Assembly: GCA_021819245.1 (NCBI GenBank)
Contig: JAKARI010000001.1
Location: 1 to 64,000 of the forward strand
Source: Pseudomonadota bacterium
GTDB taxonomy: Bacteria > Pseudomonadota > Gammaproteobacteria > Acidiferrobacterales > Acidiferrobacteraceae
Length of the DNA: 64,000 nucleotides
Direction of reading: 5' to 3'
In this document: one piece after another, positions 44,167-54,326 of the stretch
How the letters are laid out: each line of letters opens with the position of its first letter
Numbering within the stretch: the first letter of the stretch is position 1
Program-made: the position numbers and the translations under genes
The notes under the pieces: model-generated
Database searches by the model: none
What the model was told of the DNA's origin: nothing
What the model saw: only the letters and a program-made list of their open reading frames with translations

Positions 44167-44667
44167 CTAAGGCCCTATGCCGACTGCAGACCGGATGATG
44201 TCGCGCGCCGCCTCCATAGTCACACCCTGAACGGCTGCCAGCTCGCGGACCAGATAGCCGTCGGCCATCTCCAGAAGGCGTGCCTCCTCGAACGATAATC
44301 CGGCCCCGGCCTTCAAGCGCAAAAGATCGCGGACCGCCGACCCCACCTCGAGCACGCCACCGGACTGAATGCGCCGCTCGAGGTCCTTGTAATGCTCGGC
44401 CCAATGGCCGGCCGGGCGGGCGCTGCTTTTATCGGCCAAGACCTCGAGGAGGTCCTTGACGTCCTTGCCGCGCAGAAGCGGGCGCAGGCCGTTGCTCGCG
44501 GCCCGGGCCTTGGGGACCTTGATCGTGACACGGTTCTCGGGGATGCGGATCACATAGCAGAGCTCATGCTCGACTCCGAAGATCACCTCCTCCATGGCCT
44601 CTATGACCCCGACGCCGGCGGAGGGATAGAACACGCCCTGCCCGATCTTGAACTCACGCTCCTTCAT
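44167..44667 (-). CDS. CarD-family transcriptional regulator
   Basis: FKIGQGVFYPSAGVGVIEAMEEVIFGVEHELCYVIRI and HWAEHYKDLERRIQSGGVLEVGSAVRDLLRL; ATG at 44667. Confidence 0.93.
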   Translation of the reverse strand: MKEREFKIGQGVFYPSAGVGVIEAMEEVIFGVEHELCYVIRIPENRVTIKVPKARAASNGLRPLLRGKDVKDLLEVLADKSSARPAGHWAEHYKDLERRIQSGGVLEVGSAVRDLLRLKAGAGLSFEEARLLEMADGYLVRELAAVQGVTMEAARDIIRSAVGIGP

Positions 44668-45002
44668 GGAAGCCCGGCCATGCGTGCCGCAGCCATGGCC
44701 GGCCGCCGGTGTCCGATGCCCCTTGCGCCGACGGCCCTCAATCCCTTCCCCGTCCTTCCCGCCGGCAGGCCCGTCGGCCCTCCGGATAACGCGCATGCGA
44801 CACCTGTCTTGACCATAAAACTCCTCGATGGCCGCCGACTCGCCGTGACGTTCGCCGGCAGGCCCGCCTATTATGCCCCGAACCGTGCACCTGCGACAAC
44901 GCACCCGCCACCCTGCGGCCGCATGCGGCCTTGCCCGAGGCCGGCCATCACGGTTACGCGCCCTCTCCATCACGCCGCTCTTTGGATTACAATGCCGCCC
45001 CT

Positions 45003-48000
45003 ATGCCGACGTCCGATCGCACACCGCATGCCGCCTACTCCCCCTTAGACCCGCCGGTACCCTCTGGACACGAGCACTGGATGGGTCTTTATGGCAGCGC
45101 TTGCGGATTGGCGCTCGCGCGCGCCGCCTGCGCCGGGCGCCTGTTGGTGGTCGTCGCTCAGGACGTGCGGTCACGCGAGCGGTTGGAAGACGAGCTTGCC
45201 TTCTACCGCGACCCCAACGGCCCGCCGATCCTCACCTTCCCGGACTGGGAGTGCCTGCCGTATGACCGCTTTTCGCCGCACCCCGACATCGTGTCCGAGC
45301 GTCTGGCAACACTCGCCACCCTGCCGCATCTCGCCTCGGGTCTCGTGCTGACCGCAGCGGACACCCTCATGCATTATCTGCCGCCTGCCTCCCACCTGCT
45401 CGGCCACAGTTTCCTCTTGCGCACGGGCGACAGGCTCGATATCGAGCGCTTTCGCGAGCGCCTCGTGCAGGGCGCCTACAACGCCGTAGGCCAGGTCGTG
45501 GAGGCCGGGGAATTCGCCATTCGCGGCGGGCTTATCGACCTGTTTCCCATGGGGTCCGACACGGCCTACCGCATCGATCTCTTCGATGATGTCGTAGACT
45601 CGATCCGCACCTTCGACCCAGAGACCCAGCGCTCGCAGGATACGGTCCCCGAGATACGGATACTGCCGGCCCGCGAACATCCGCTCACCGCCGAGGCCAT
45701 TCAGACATTCCGCGCCCATTACCGGGCGGCGTTCGCAGGCGACCCGCGCGCAAGCCTCATATACCGCGAGGTGAGCGAGGGCCGCAGCCCGGCTGGAATA
45801 GAATATTACCTGCCGCTCTTTTTTGGGCAGGTTGCGACCTTTGCCGATTACCTGCCGGCGCACGCAACACTCGTATTCATGGACGGGGCGCGCGCACGCA
45901 CCGCGCGGTTTGAAAAAGAGGTGCAGGAGCGCTATGAGGCCTCGCACGGGCATATCGAACGGCCGGTCCTCCCCCCTGACAGGTTGTTTCTCACTGCCAC
46001 CGCCCTCGAGGAGCGCCTGCAATCATTCCCGGAGATCGCGCTGGGCGCCGAGGGGACCGGCACGATTCGCGGCTTCGCCACCCGCGAACCGCCGCTTTTG
46101 CCGCAAGACAGCCACGCCCCGGAGCCCCATGCCGCCTTGCTTGCGGCGCTCGATGCCGATACGCGGCGCACGCTCATAGTCGCCGAGACCGCCGGGCACC
46201 GCGAGGCCTTGCGCGAGGCGCTTACCGCCCATGGCCACCGCCCGCAGGGCTTTGATTCGTGGCAGGCCTTCATCGGCGACCAGGCGGCGCTTGGCCTCAT
46301 GTCCGCGCCGCTCGATCGCGGGCTCGAGCTCGATGAACCGCCGCTGCGCGTCATCGTCGAGTCGCAGCTCTACGGTGAGCGCGCGCAACAGCGGCGGCGG
46401 CGGCGCGCAAAGACCCGCGATCAGCAGGCCCTCATAAAAGGGCTCGGCGAACTGCGCGCCGGCGACGCGGTGGTGCACGAAGACCACGGCGTGGGGCGCT
46501 ACCTGGGGCTCGTGCGGCTTACGGTCTCGGATATCGAAAACGAGTTTCTGGCACTGGAATACGCCGGCGGCGACAAGCTCTATGTGCCGGTAACCGACCT
46601 CCACCTCCTCGGCCGCTACACCGGCACCGATCCCGAGCACGCGCCATTGCACAAACTGGGCAACGAGGCCTGGGATAGGGCCAAGCGGCGCGCCGAGGAC
46701 AAGGCACGCGATGCCGCAGCCGAGCTTCTCGAGATATACGCCCGCCGCGCGGCGCATCCGGGACATGCCTTCGCCCCGCGCGGCCCCGAGTACACGCGCT
46801 TCATGGATGCCTTCCCGTTCGAAGAGACACCCGACCAGACACGCGTCATAGCCGAGGTCTTGAGCGACATGGAAAGCCCTCGGCCCATGGACCGCTTGGT
46901 GTGCGGCGACGTGGGCTTTGGCAAGACCGAGGTGGCCATGCGCGCGGCCTTCCTCGCCGTCCAGGATCATAAGCAGGTGGCGGTCCTCGTGCCCACGACG
47001 CTGCTCGCGCAGCAGCATGACCAGAATTTCCGCGACCGCTTCGCAGACCTCCCCGTGGAGATCGAGCTCTTGTCACGCTTTCGCACGCGCGCGGAGATCA
47101 CGCAGGCCCTGGGGCGCCTGGAAAGCGGCCGCGTCGACATCGTCATTGGAACCCATAGGCTTTTGCAAGACGACGTGCGGTTTCAGAGGCTCGGACTCGT
47201 CATAGTCGACGAGGAGCACCGCTTCGGGGTCCGGCAGAAGGAGCGCATGAAGGCGCTCCGCGCGCACGTCGATGTCCTCACGCTCACCGCGACCCCTCTG
47301 CCGCGCACCTTGAACATGGCCCTTGCCGGGATACGCGATGTATCCCTGATCGGCACACCCCCGCAGGACCGGCTATCGATCAAGACCTTCGTGACCCCCT
47401 GGGATACGGCATTGATCCGTGAGGCGTGCCTGCGCGAGGTCCGCCGCGGCGGCCAGGTCTACTTCCTGCACAACGACGTGCGCTCGATGGCGCGCCGCGA
47501 GCAGGAACTCAAGGCCCTGCTGCCGGAAGTCGATATCCGCATCGCCCACGGCCAGATGCCGGAGCGTGAACTCGAGCGCGTCATGCTCGATTTCTATCAC
47601 CAGCGCTTTCATGTCCTCTTGTGCAGCACCATCATAGAGACCGGCATCGACATCCCCACCGCCAACACCATCATCATCGAAAGGGCCGACCGCTTCGGAC
47701 TCGCCCAGCTCCACCAGCTGCGCGGACGGGTCGGCCGCTCGCGGCATCGGGCCTATGCCTATCTTCTCACCCCCGACCCCGGGGCGCTCACCGCAGACGC
47801 CCGCAAGCGTCTCGATGCGATCGCGACCCTGGAAGACCTCGGGGTGGGTTTCGCGCTCGCCTCGCATGACCTCGAGATCCGCGGGGCAGGCGAGCTCCTC
47901 GGGGAATCCCAGAGCGGCCAGATCAACGAGATCGGCTTTGGCCTCTATAGCGAGCTCTTGGAGCGCGCGGTCGCGACCCTCAAGGCCGGGCGCGAGGGCG

Positions 48001-48515
48001 CGGGCGAATCCGCGCTTTTTACCCGGCCGACCGACATCGAGCTGCATGTGCCGGCCCTGCTTGCGGAGGACTACTGCCCGGATCCGCACCTGAGGCTCGT
48101 GTTCTATAAGCGCATTGCCAATGCCGCGTCCGATGAGGAGCTAGACGACCTCGCAGGCGAACTCGCCGACCGCTTCGGGACACCCCCTAAGGCCGCCGCC
48201 CGGCTCTTTCGCCTCGCGCGCCTCAGACGCCGCGCGCGGCCTCTTGGCATCACCCATATCGATGCCGGCCCCAAGGGGGCACGGATTCGGTTCGCGCCCA
48301 ACCCGGCCGTCAACCCCGAGGAGCTCATCGCGCTTATCCAGTCGGCACCGCGGCAATACCGCCTGGACGGACCCAACGGCCTGCGCGTTCAGGCCGAGTG
48401 GCCCGACCCGGACGTCCGCATCGATGGCATCATGGCGCTCATCGCGCACCTTTCGCCCGGGGTGCAGCCCCCGAAGATCTCCGCCCAGACCCCATCGCGC
48501 CAGCGCCTGCGCTAA
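45003..48515 (+). CDS. mfd: Transcription-repair coupling factor
   Basis: Over 1150 aa; RAGDAVVHEDHGVGRYLGL, FPFEETPDQTRVIAEV, MDRLVCGDVGFGKTEVAMRAAF, VIVDEEHRFGVRQKE, QLRGRVGRSRHRAYAYLL; ATG at 45003. Confidence 0.97.
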   Translation: MPTSDRTPHAAYSPLDPPVPSGHEHWMGLYGSACGLALARAACAGRLLVVVAQDVRSRERLEDELAFYRDPNGPPILTFPDWECLPYDRFSPHPDIVSERLATLATLPHLASGLVLTAADTLMHYLPPASHLLGHSFLLRTGDRLDIERFRERLVQGAYNAVGQVVEAGEFAIRGGLIDLFPMGSDTAYRIDLFDDVVDSIRTFDPETQRSQDTVPEIRILPAREHPLTAEAIQTFRAHYRAAFAGDPRASLIYREVSEGRSPAGIEYYLPLFFGQVATFADYLPAHATLVFMDGARARTARFEKEVQERYEASHGHIERPVLPPDRLFLTATALEERLQSFPEIALGAEGTGTIRGFATREPPLLPQDSHAPEPHAALLAALDADTRRTLIVAETAGHREALREALTAHGHRPQGFDSWQAFIGDQAALGLMSAPLDRGLELDEPPLRVIVESQLYGERAQQRRRRRAKTRDQQALIKGLGELRAGDAVVHEDHGVGRYLGLVRLTVSDIENEFLALEYAGGDKLYVPVTDLHLLGRYTGTDPEHAPLHKLGNEAWDRAKRRAEDKARDAAAELLEIYARRAAHPGHAFAPRGPEYTRFMDAFPFEETPDQTRVIAEVLSDMESPRPMDRLVCGDVGFGKTEVAMRAAFLAVQDHKQVAVLVPTTLLAQQHDQNFRDRFADLPVEIELLSRFRTRAEITQALGRLESGRVDIVIGTHRLLQDDVRFQRLGLVIVDEEHRFGVRQKERMKALRAHVDVLTLTATPLPRTLNMALAGIRDVSLIGTPPQDRLSIKTFVTPWDTALIREACLREVRRGGQVYFLHNDVRSMARREQELKALLPEVDIRIAHGQMPERELERVMLDFYHQRFHVLLCSTIIETGIDIPTANTIIIERADRFGLAQLHQLRGRVGRSRHRAYAYLLTPDPGALTADARKRLDAIATLEDLGVGFALASHDLEIRGAGELLGESQSGQINEIGFGLYSELLERAVATLKAGREGAGESALFTRPTDIELHVPALLAEDYCPDPHLRLVFYKRIANAASDEELDDLAGELADRFGTPPKAAARLFRLARLRRRARPLGITHIDAGPKGARIRFAPNPAVNPEELIALIQSAPRQYRLDGPNGLRVQAEWPDPDVRIDGIMALIAHLSPGVQPPKISAQTPSRQRLR

Positions 48516-48599
48516 ACCCTTTCGCCCAGCACCCGGGCATGGCGCGTGGCAGGCATCCGTATGGACGGGGATTAATGGGCGCGCCCCACAGCACAGACG

Positions 48600-49130
48600 A
48601 CGGTCGTGTGCGGACTTTTGTGCCCATTCCTGGACTGCCGGAAGGGGTCATGGTCCGAGGGGGCGTCGAGATCAACCCCAAATCCCATGTGAGGATCCCG
48701 GGGGTCATGGGCGGCTTGCGCCTTTTGCGAGCTCGGTCGCGTTATTTGGCTATTCCCTGTGTCTCCCGGCAGGGCTCTTCGCGCATCACCACCCGGGGTC
48801 GGGGCTCGCGATTCCGCCATGGGAATGGTGGGGTGCGCTCTTCGGTCGTTGTGCTGGTCCGCCAATCCGGTCTGCGCCTTCGCGGTCCTCTGATATCTCC
48901 GCCACCACTGGCCACATGCGGCCTTTCTGTCTGCACTCGCCCTGCCCCACGGGATAACCTCGCTTGCCGCGAAGCCCTGGTGGTTCAACGAGGGGCGCAG
49001 CGCCCCTATCATAGGCTTTGGAAGCGGATTGTATGTGTGGATAGCAAGTTTTCTGTGTGTGCTCGCCACCGCCGTCGTTCCAGTCGCCCCCAACATATCT
49101 CCGGATGTGCCGCGCACACCTTGCCAATAG
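48600..49130 (+). pseudogene. Remnant of a multipass membrane protein gene
   Basis: Hydrophobic protein-like sequence switches frame: frame 1 FASSVALFGYSLCLPAGLFAHHHPGSGLAIPPWEWWGALFG, then frame 3 CWSANPVCAFAVL*YLRHHWPHAAFLSALALPHGITSLAAKPWWFNEGRSAPIIGFGSGLYVWIASFLCVLATAVVPVAPN with internal TGA. Confidence 0.5.
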
Positions 49131-49605
49131 TGCCCTCCGGACGCCATGACGAGGCCGCCTAAGGATCCCGTCGGATCACAAGTGGCCTGAGCCGCTTGAT
49201 CGCAATCCGCGAAAAGAGATGGATCCCCCCGCCCCCGTCGGATGCTAAGCAATGGCGTGAGCGCTCCGGCAAAGGCATAGGCGCAACGTGACGGACACGA
49301 CCCGATCGCTCGCATGGGGGCAGAAAGAATGGACCTTTGATGCAGGCCCATCGAGTGCCGCCAGCGCGGCCATGACGTCACGACTTATGGGCCAAAACCT
49401 AAGGATGCGCCAGCGAGAGTGCGCAGTGGGCTGGTTTATCACATTAAGGGCTTTATGGAATATTCCGGCCTCCATCTTTCGGGCAGGAGGTTGCAGCAGG
49501 CCGTTGGCGGCAACGTGACCGTCTACCCATGACGGCGGCCTTACTTCAGACCAAGAGACTCGACGAGACCGGGAGCAGGGTCAAGGGCCCGGCGTCCGGC
49601 ACCTC

Positions 49606-50145
49606 TTATTGCGCATCGTCGCCGACAATACCCTCTGGAAACAATACGCTCTCATAGCCAAAGAACTTGAGATCGCGAATGCGCGCGGGATACAAGATGC
49701 CGTCGAGATGGTCACACTCGTGCTGCACGACGCGCGCGTGAAAACCCTCGACCTCGCGAACGATCTCCCTGCCATCGATGTCGAAACCCCGATAACGCAC
49801 GCGCCGGTAGCGGGGTACGAGCCCGCGCATGCCGGGGACGCTCAGGCACCCCTCCCAGGCCTCCTCCAGCCCATCATCCAGGGGCTCTATGATCGGATTG
49901 ACGAGGATGGTCTCAGGGACGTCCGAGGCCTGGGGGTAACGGGGGTTGGCATGGACACCGAATATGACCACACGCAGCGGCACGCCGATCTGCGGGGCGG
50001 CAAGGCCGGCGCCGTGAAACGCGGCCATCGTGTCTTTCATGTCGCCTACGAGACCGGCCAACACCTCGGCCGATATGTCGGTGACCTCCTGCGCGCGCGC
50101 CCACAGCAAAGGATCGCCCATTCGCCGGATCGCCCTGACCGCCAT
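49606..50145 (-). CDS. def: Peptide deformylase
   Basis: [58 protein letters not shown]. Confidence 0.96.
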   Translation of the reverse strand: MAVRAIRRMGDPLLWARAQEVTDISAEVLAGLVGDMKDTMAAFHGAGLAAPQIGVPLRVVIFGVHANPRYPQASDVPETILVNPIIEPLDDGLEEAWEGCLSVPGMRGLVPRYRRVRYRGFDIDGREIVREVEGFHARVVQHECDHLDGILYPARIRDLKFFGYESVLFPEGIVGDDAQ

Positions 50146-50206
50146 GACTTTACCCTCCACCCGTTCGGCCCCATACTAGAGGGGCATTGTATCAAAGGAG
50201 AATTTC

Positions 50207-50782
50207 GTGCGTCGTATTGCCCTGATTGCCGCTATCGCCCTGGGCCTGATGGCGCAGGCCTGGGCCGCCACCGCCCCGCGCCTCTACGAGGTCGATGTCC
50301 TGGTGTTCGCAAACCACCTGCCCAAACTCGATGGCAATGAACACTGGAATCAGGAAAAGATCACGCACATAGCGGGCTTTGCGAACGCGCTCGCCCCGAG
50401 CCATGGGCTGCCTGCAGGCTCGCAGCTTGCGATCGCGCGGTCGATACTGGCGCGCCACCCGCATTACACCATCCTTGCGGCACGCAGCTGGATACAAAAC
50501 GTCATCGCCTTGCACAAGACCAAGCCGATACGCATCACAAGCCGCCAATATGGGCGCTTGAAGGGCGTCATACGGGTCTTTCAGTGGCGGCTCATGCACG
50601 TCGCCCTCGACCTGCATTACACCCCGCCCGGGGCCGCAAGCGGGTCGACCCCAGGGACGGTCTACCAGCTCGTCGAATCGCGACCGGTGGCATTACGCGA
50701 TACGAACTACTTCGATCACCCCAAGTTCGGGGTCCTCGTGCGGGTCGTGCCCTATAAAGGGCCTGTGAACCTGCCCCACTAA
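50207..50782 (+). CDS. CsiV-family periplasmic protein
   Basis: Signal peptide; LYEVDVLVFANH, HYTILAARSWIQ, RLKGVIRVFQWRLMHVALDLHY, LVESRPVALRDTNYFDHPKFGVLVRVVP; near mfd. Confidence 0.85.
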   Translation: MRRIALIAAIALGLMAQAWAATAPRLYEVDVLVFANHLPKLDGNEHWNQEKITHIAGFANALAPSHGLPAGSQLAIARSILARHPHYTILAARSWIQNVIALHKTKPIRITSRQYGRLKGVIRVFQWRLMHVALDLHYTPPGAASGSTPGTVYQLVESRPVALRDTNYFDHPKFGVLVRVVPYKGPVNLPH

Positions 50783-50801
50783 AAAGAGATCGCGCCGGGC
50801 C

Positions 50802-51551
50802 TTACTCCCCGTGCAGGCGAGGGATCGCATGCTCAAGGAGCGTGCGGGCCTGGGCCATGCCGCTTTCGAGATAACGTTCTATGGCATGCAGGTCGATCGC
50901 GTCATCCGCCTTGCCGGCGGCATAATTGGCCACGACCGCAAGCGAGGCATAGCAGAGATCGAGTTCACGGGCGAGCGCCGCTTCCGGCATGCCGGTCATG
51001 CCCACGATGTCCGCCCCGTCGCGCTCAAACTTGCGAATCTCGGCGGCCGTCTCAAAGCGTGGACCCTGGGTCGCCGCATAGGTCCCTTGAGCGGCAAGCG
51101 CGATCCCCGCGCGCGCGGCGCCGTCGCGCAGGGCCGCGCGCAGGGCCTCACAATAGGGGTCAGTGAAATCGATGTGCGTGACGGGCTCCGGATGGCTCCC
51201 GAAGAAGGTATGCGCGCGCCCGTGGGTATAATCGATGATCTGATCGGGAAGCACGAGGGTCCCGGGCGCTAGGGCCGTATTGATCGCGCCTACGGCATTG
51301 ACAGCGATCACATGGCTTACACCGCACTCCCTCAAGGCCCAGATGTTGGCCTGATAGTTCACGCTATGGGGCGCTATGGTGTGCCCGTGCCCATGCCGCG
51401 GCAGGAACACGACTGCATGCTCGCCCACAAGGCCGAAGACCATGGGCGCCGACGGCTCACCATAGGGCGTGCGCATGACGCGGCGTTCGCGCACCGTGAG
51501 ATTACGCAAATGGGTCAGCCCGCTGCCTCCAATGATCGCAAGCAACTTCAT
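50802..51551 (-). CDS. S-methyl-5'-thioinosine/thioadenosine phosphorylase family
   Basis: LAIIGGSGLTHLRNL, VVFLPRHGHGHTIAPHSVNYQANIWAL, GTYAATQGPRFETAAEIRKFERDGADIVGMTGMPEAALAREL. Confidence 0.93.
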   Translation of the reverse strand: MKLLAIIGGSGLTHLRNLTVRERRVMRTPYGEPSAPMVFGLVGEHAVVFLPRHGHGHTIAPHSVNYQANIWALRECGVSHVIAVNAVGAINTALAPGTLVLPDQIIDYTHGRAHTFFGSHPEPVTHIDFTDPYCEALRAALRDGAARAGIALAAQGTYAATQGPRFETAAEIRKFERDGADIVGMTGMPEAALARELDLCYASLAVVANYAAGKADDAIDLHAIERYLESGMAQARTLLEHAIPRLHGE

Positions 51552-52108
51552 GGCAGGGCGTAGATCTCCTTGGTGTTGCGCAGAAAGCCGTTATAATCCA
51601 TGCCGCAGCCAAAGACATAGCGGTCCGGGACATCGAGGCCGGAGAAATCCGCCTCCAGTCCCGCAGCCCGCGCCCGGGTCTTTGTGACCAGCACGGCCTT
51701 CAGGACCGCCGCCGCCCCGCGTGCCCGCAGCGTATCGGCCAGCGCGCGCAGGGTTACCCCCTCGTCGAGAATGTCATCGAGCAGCACGATCGTGCGAGCG
51801 GCCACGTCAAGGCTCGGACCGGCCGCCCAGGTGATCTCGCCGCCGGTCAGAGCGCCCTGATAGCGCGTGGCATGGATATAATCGACCTCCAGGGGAAATC
51901 GAAGCCGGGGCAAGAGGTGCCCTGCAAACACCAGGGCGCCATTCATGACCACCATCATAATGGGGTTGGTTTCGGAGACGGCCTCGCGAATCGCAAGCGC
52001 CATGCGGTCCAGGGCCCGATCGACGTCCGCCTCGGCGTGGATTCGTTTGGCCGTTTCCAGGACCCGCCACGCCTGGCGCGCCTCGGATGCGCGATCACCC
52101 TCCCCCAT
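51548..52108 (-). CDS. Hypoxanthine-guanine phosphoribosyltransferase
   Basis: VVMNGALVFAGHLLPRLRFPLEVDYIHATRY, IVLLDDILDEGVTLRAL, PDRYVFGCGMDYNGFLRNTKEIYAL. Confidence 0.92.
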   Translation of the reverse strand: MGEGDRASEARQAWRVLETAKRIHAEADVDRALDRMALAIREAVSETNPIMMVVMNGALVFAGHLLPRLRFPLEVDYIHATRYQGALTGGEITWAAGPSLDVAARTIVLLDDILDEGVTLRALADTLRARGAAAVLKAVLVTKTRARAAGLEADFSGLDVPDRYVFGCGMDYNGFLRNTKEIYALP

Positions 52109-52114
52109 CAGCGA

Positions 52115-52483
52115 TCAGTATGTGAAGGTGACCGTGTCATCATCCATCGCCTGGGTGATGACATAAGCGCCGCCTACCGTCTCTTCGATCTCCGGGATGA
52201 GGTCCTTGCCCCACAGATCCAGGGTCGGCGTACATACCTTGAAGTGCACACCCGCCTCGTGTGCGTCCTTGATAAAATCATAAACGGACTTGCTGCTGCC
52301 TTCCTGCACGAAGAGCTTTTCCGCAACACCCTTGGCGGCAAGCTCGCCGGCACGGGCCGTCAGCACCACCGTCACCTCATACTCCATGGCTGCCGCCACG
52401 GTCGCCTGAAAAAACGGCGCGCCCAACTCGGAGGGGTTACGGGGATCGGTGTTCACCATGATCATTAAAAGCTTGTCTGCCAT
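52115..52483 (-). CDS. DsrE-family protein (cytoplasmic)
   Basis: 122 aa; MADKLLMIMVNTDPRNPSELGAPFFQATVAAAMEYEVTVVLTARAGELAAKGVAEKL, VHFKVCTPTLDLWG. Confidence 0.85.
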   Translation of the reverse strand: MADKLLMIMVNTDPRNPSELGAPFFQATVAAAMEYEVTVVLTARAGELAAKGVAEKLFVQEGSSKSVYDFIKDAHEAGVHFKVCTPTLDLWGKDLIPEIEETVGGAYVITQAMDDDTVTFTY

Positions 52484-52596
52484 TGCTATGCTCCGCTCAT
52501 AGGGTCCAAGAAAGACGCGCGATCATAACAGCTTTTGCTTATAAATCCCAGGGCACGGCGGGCCTCGTCCTCGCGGCCCCCCCGCGCCGACCGGGC

Positions 52597-53466
52597 CTAT
52601 AGGTTCAGGGTCTTCAGGTAGGCACGGAATTCATTTTTGAGCTGGGGGTGGCGTAGCGCATACTCGACGGTGGCCTCGAGATAACCGAGCTTGTTCCCGC
52701 AGTCATAGCGCTTGCCCTCGAAGGCATAGGCCAGGACCTGCTCCTTTTCGAGGAGCTTGGCAATGCCGTCCGTGAGCTGGATCTCGCCCCCCGACCCGGC
52801 GCCCAGGCCCTCCAGGAGATCGAAGATCGGCGGCGTCAGGATGTAGCGCCCCACGACCCCCAGGGTCGAGGGGGCATCGGCTGGCGCCGGTTTCTCGACA
52901 ATCCCCTCCACCCGGTGCAGGCGCTCGTCCCACGGGCGGGTCCGCACGATGCCGTAGGCGCCCGTATCCTCGCGCGCCACCTCCTGCACGCCGATGATGG
53001 CATTGTGATAGTGCGTGTAGAGATCCACCATCTGGCGCAGCGCCGAGGGCCTCGCGTCAATGAGATCGTCAGCGAGAATGACCGCAAACGGGGCATTGCC
53101 CACGACCTGGCGCGCGCACAGCACCGCATGGCCCAACCCCAGGGCCTCGGCCTGACGGATGTAGATGCACGTCACCTCTTTGGGCAATATGCCACGCAAG
53201 GACCCCAGGATCTTGTCCTTGCCACGCACCTCGAGCTCGGCCTCCAGCTCATAGGCCTTATCGAAATGATCCTCGATCGCGCGCTTGCTGCGGCCGGTCA
53301 CGAAGATGAGCTCCGTTATGCCGGCATCTATGGCCTCCTCGGCCGCATATTGGATAAGCGGCTTGTCGACCACCGGCAGCATCTCCTTGGGGCTTGCCTT
53401 GGTGGCCGGCAGAAACCGGGTCCCCAGGCCTGCGACCGGGAAAATCGCCTTTTTCACAGCACTCAC
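52597..53466 (-). CDS. galU: UTP-glucose-1-phosphate uridylyltransferase
   Basis: [68 protein letters not shown]. Confidence 0.97.
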   Translation of the reverse strand: MSAVKKAIFPVAGLGTRFLPATKASPKEMLPVVDKPLIQYAAEEAIDAGITELIFVTGRSKRAIEDHFDKAYELEAELEVRGKDKILGSLRGILPKEVTCIYIRQAEALGLGHAVLCARQVVGNAPFAVILADDLIDARPSALRQMVDLYTHYHNAIIGVQEVAREDTGAYGIVRTRPWDERLHRVEGIVEKPAPADAPSTLGVVGRYILTPPIFDLLEGLGAGSGGEIQLTDGIAKLLEKEQVLAYAFEGKRYDCGNKLGYLEATVEYALRHPQLKNEFRAYLKTLNL

Positions 53467-53745
53467 GAGATCAATCCCCCTTTCAAGGCCCCATGCCAGG
53501 CGTTCCCCTGACCCCTATCGCGATTCCATGATGCAAGGGCCGGCGTATACCGCCCCCGTGCACGGTCACCCGGCATATCCGTTGCACGCCCATCGATGCG
53601 CCCGCGCCTCCCGCTCCCACCAACCGCCGGCCTTGCGTGGCCCTGATGCGGTCACTAGGATTGAGACGGCAGGACCCGGCGCGGCCCGGGACCGCTCTCC
53701 CGCCCCACATGCCGCCATAAACCACACACGAGTTAGGAGGATACC

Positions 53746-54246
53746 ATGAAGGGTCTACGAGGAACGATAATCGCAGCCGCAATCGCCGTCGCCGCGCTCG
53801 TGCCTACGGGGGTGCGCGCCGAACGGCTCAACGACCGCGCGGCACTCGCCGGACTGCACGTGGCCAAGGGGATATTTCTGGTGAACGTCCGCAAACCGAT
53901 CGCCGTCGCACATCTGATCCGCGTCATTGGACTCACCGCGCGCGAGCTGCGTGCGCAAAAGGTCGCGCCGCGCCTCATCGTGGTCTTCATTGGGCCTGAC
54001 GTGGCGTTCCTCACGCGTAACCGGCGCGGTATCCCCTACACCGAAGAGCGCACCGTGGCCACTATCCAGAAGGAAATCGCGGGGCTTGCCCGGCAGGGCA
54101 TCCGTTTTCAGGCCTGCGGGGTCGCCTTGCATGGCATGGATGTCCGCCCGAGCGCGCTCATCGCGCCCGTGACCCCCGTCGAAAACGGCTTCATCTCCGT
54201 AATCGGCTATCAGGAAAAGGGTTATGCACTGATCCCGGTCGGCTGA
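53746..54246 (+). CDS. Secreted DsrE-like protein
   Basis: 166 aa, signal peptide; KGIFLVNVRKPIAVAHLIRVIGLTARELRAQKVAPRLIVVFIGPDVAFLT, GIRFQACGVALHGMDV. Confidence 0.75.
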   Translation: MKGLRGTIIAAAIAVAALVPTGVRAERLNDRAALAGLHVAKGIFLVNVRKPIAVAHLIRVIGLTARELRAQKVAPRLIVVFIGPDVAFLTRNRRGIPYTEERTVATIQKEIAGLARQGIRFQACGVALHGMDVRPSALIAPVTPVENGFISVIGYQEKGYALIPVG

Positions 54247-54326
54247 TCGCGCCCCTCTCAACCGTGGCGGCGGATGCCCCGGGACGTTCGTCGCCACGGT
54301 ACATTCAAGAGGGACACACCAGGCAG

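Noticed and set aside
46023-47018. 331-aa minus-strand ORF opposite mfd (and similar long antisense ORFs 45171..46022, 47373..48089)
   Set aside because: Antisense to a clearly identified mfd; composition reflects codon-position GC bias, no recognisable motifs.
48572-49381. 269-aa minus-strand ORF
   Set aside because: Plus strand carries frame-split membrane-protein sequence; minus reading is polar and featureless.
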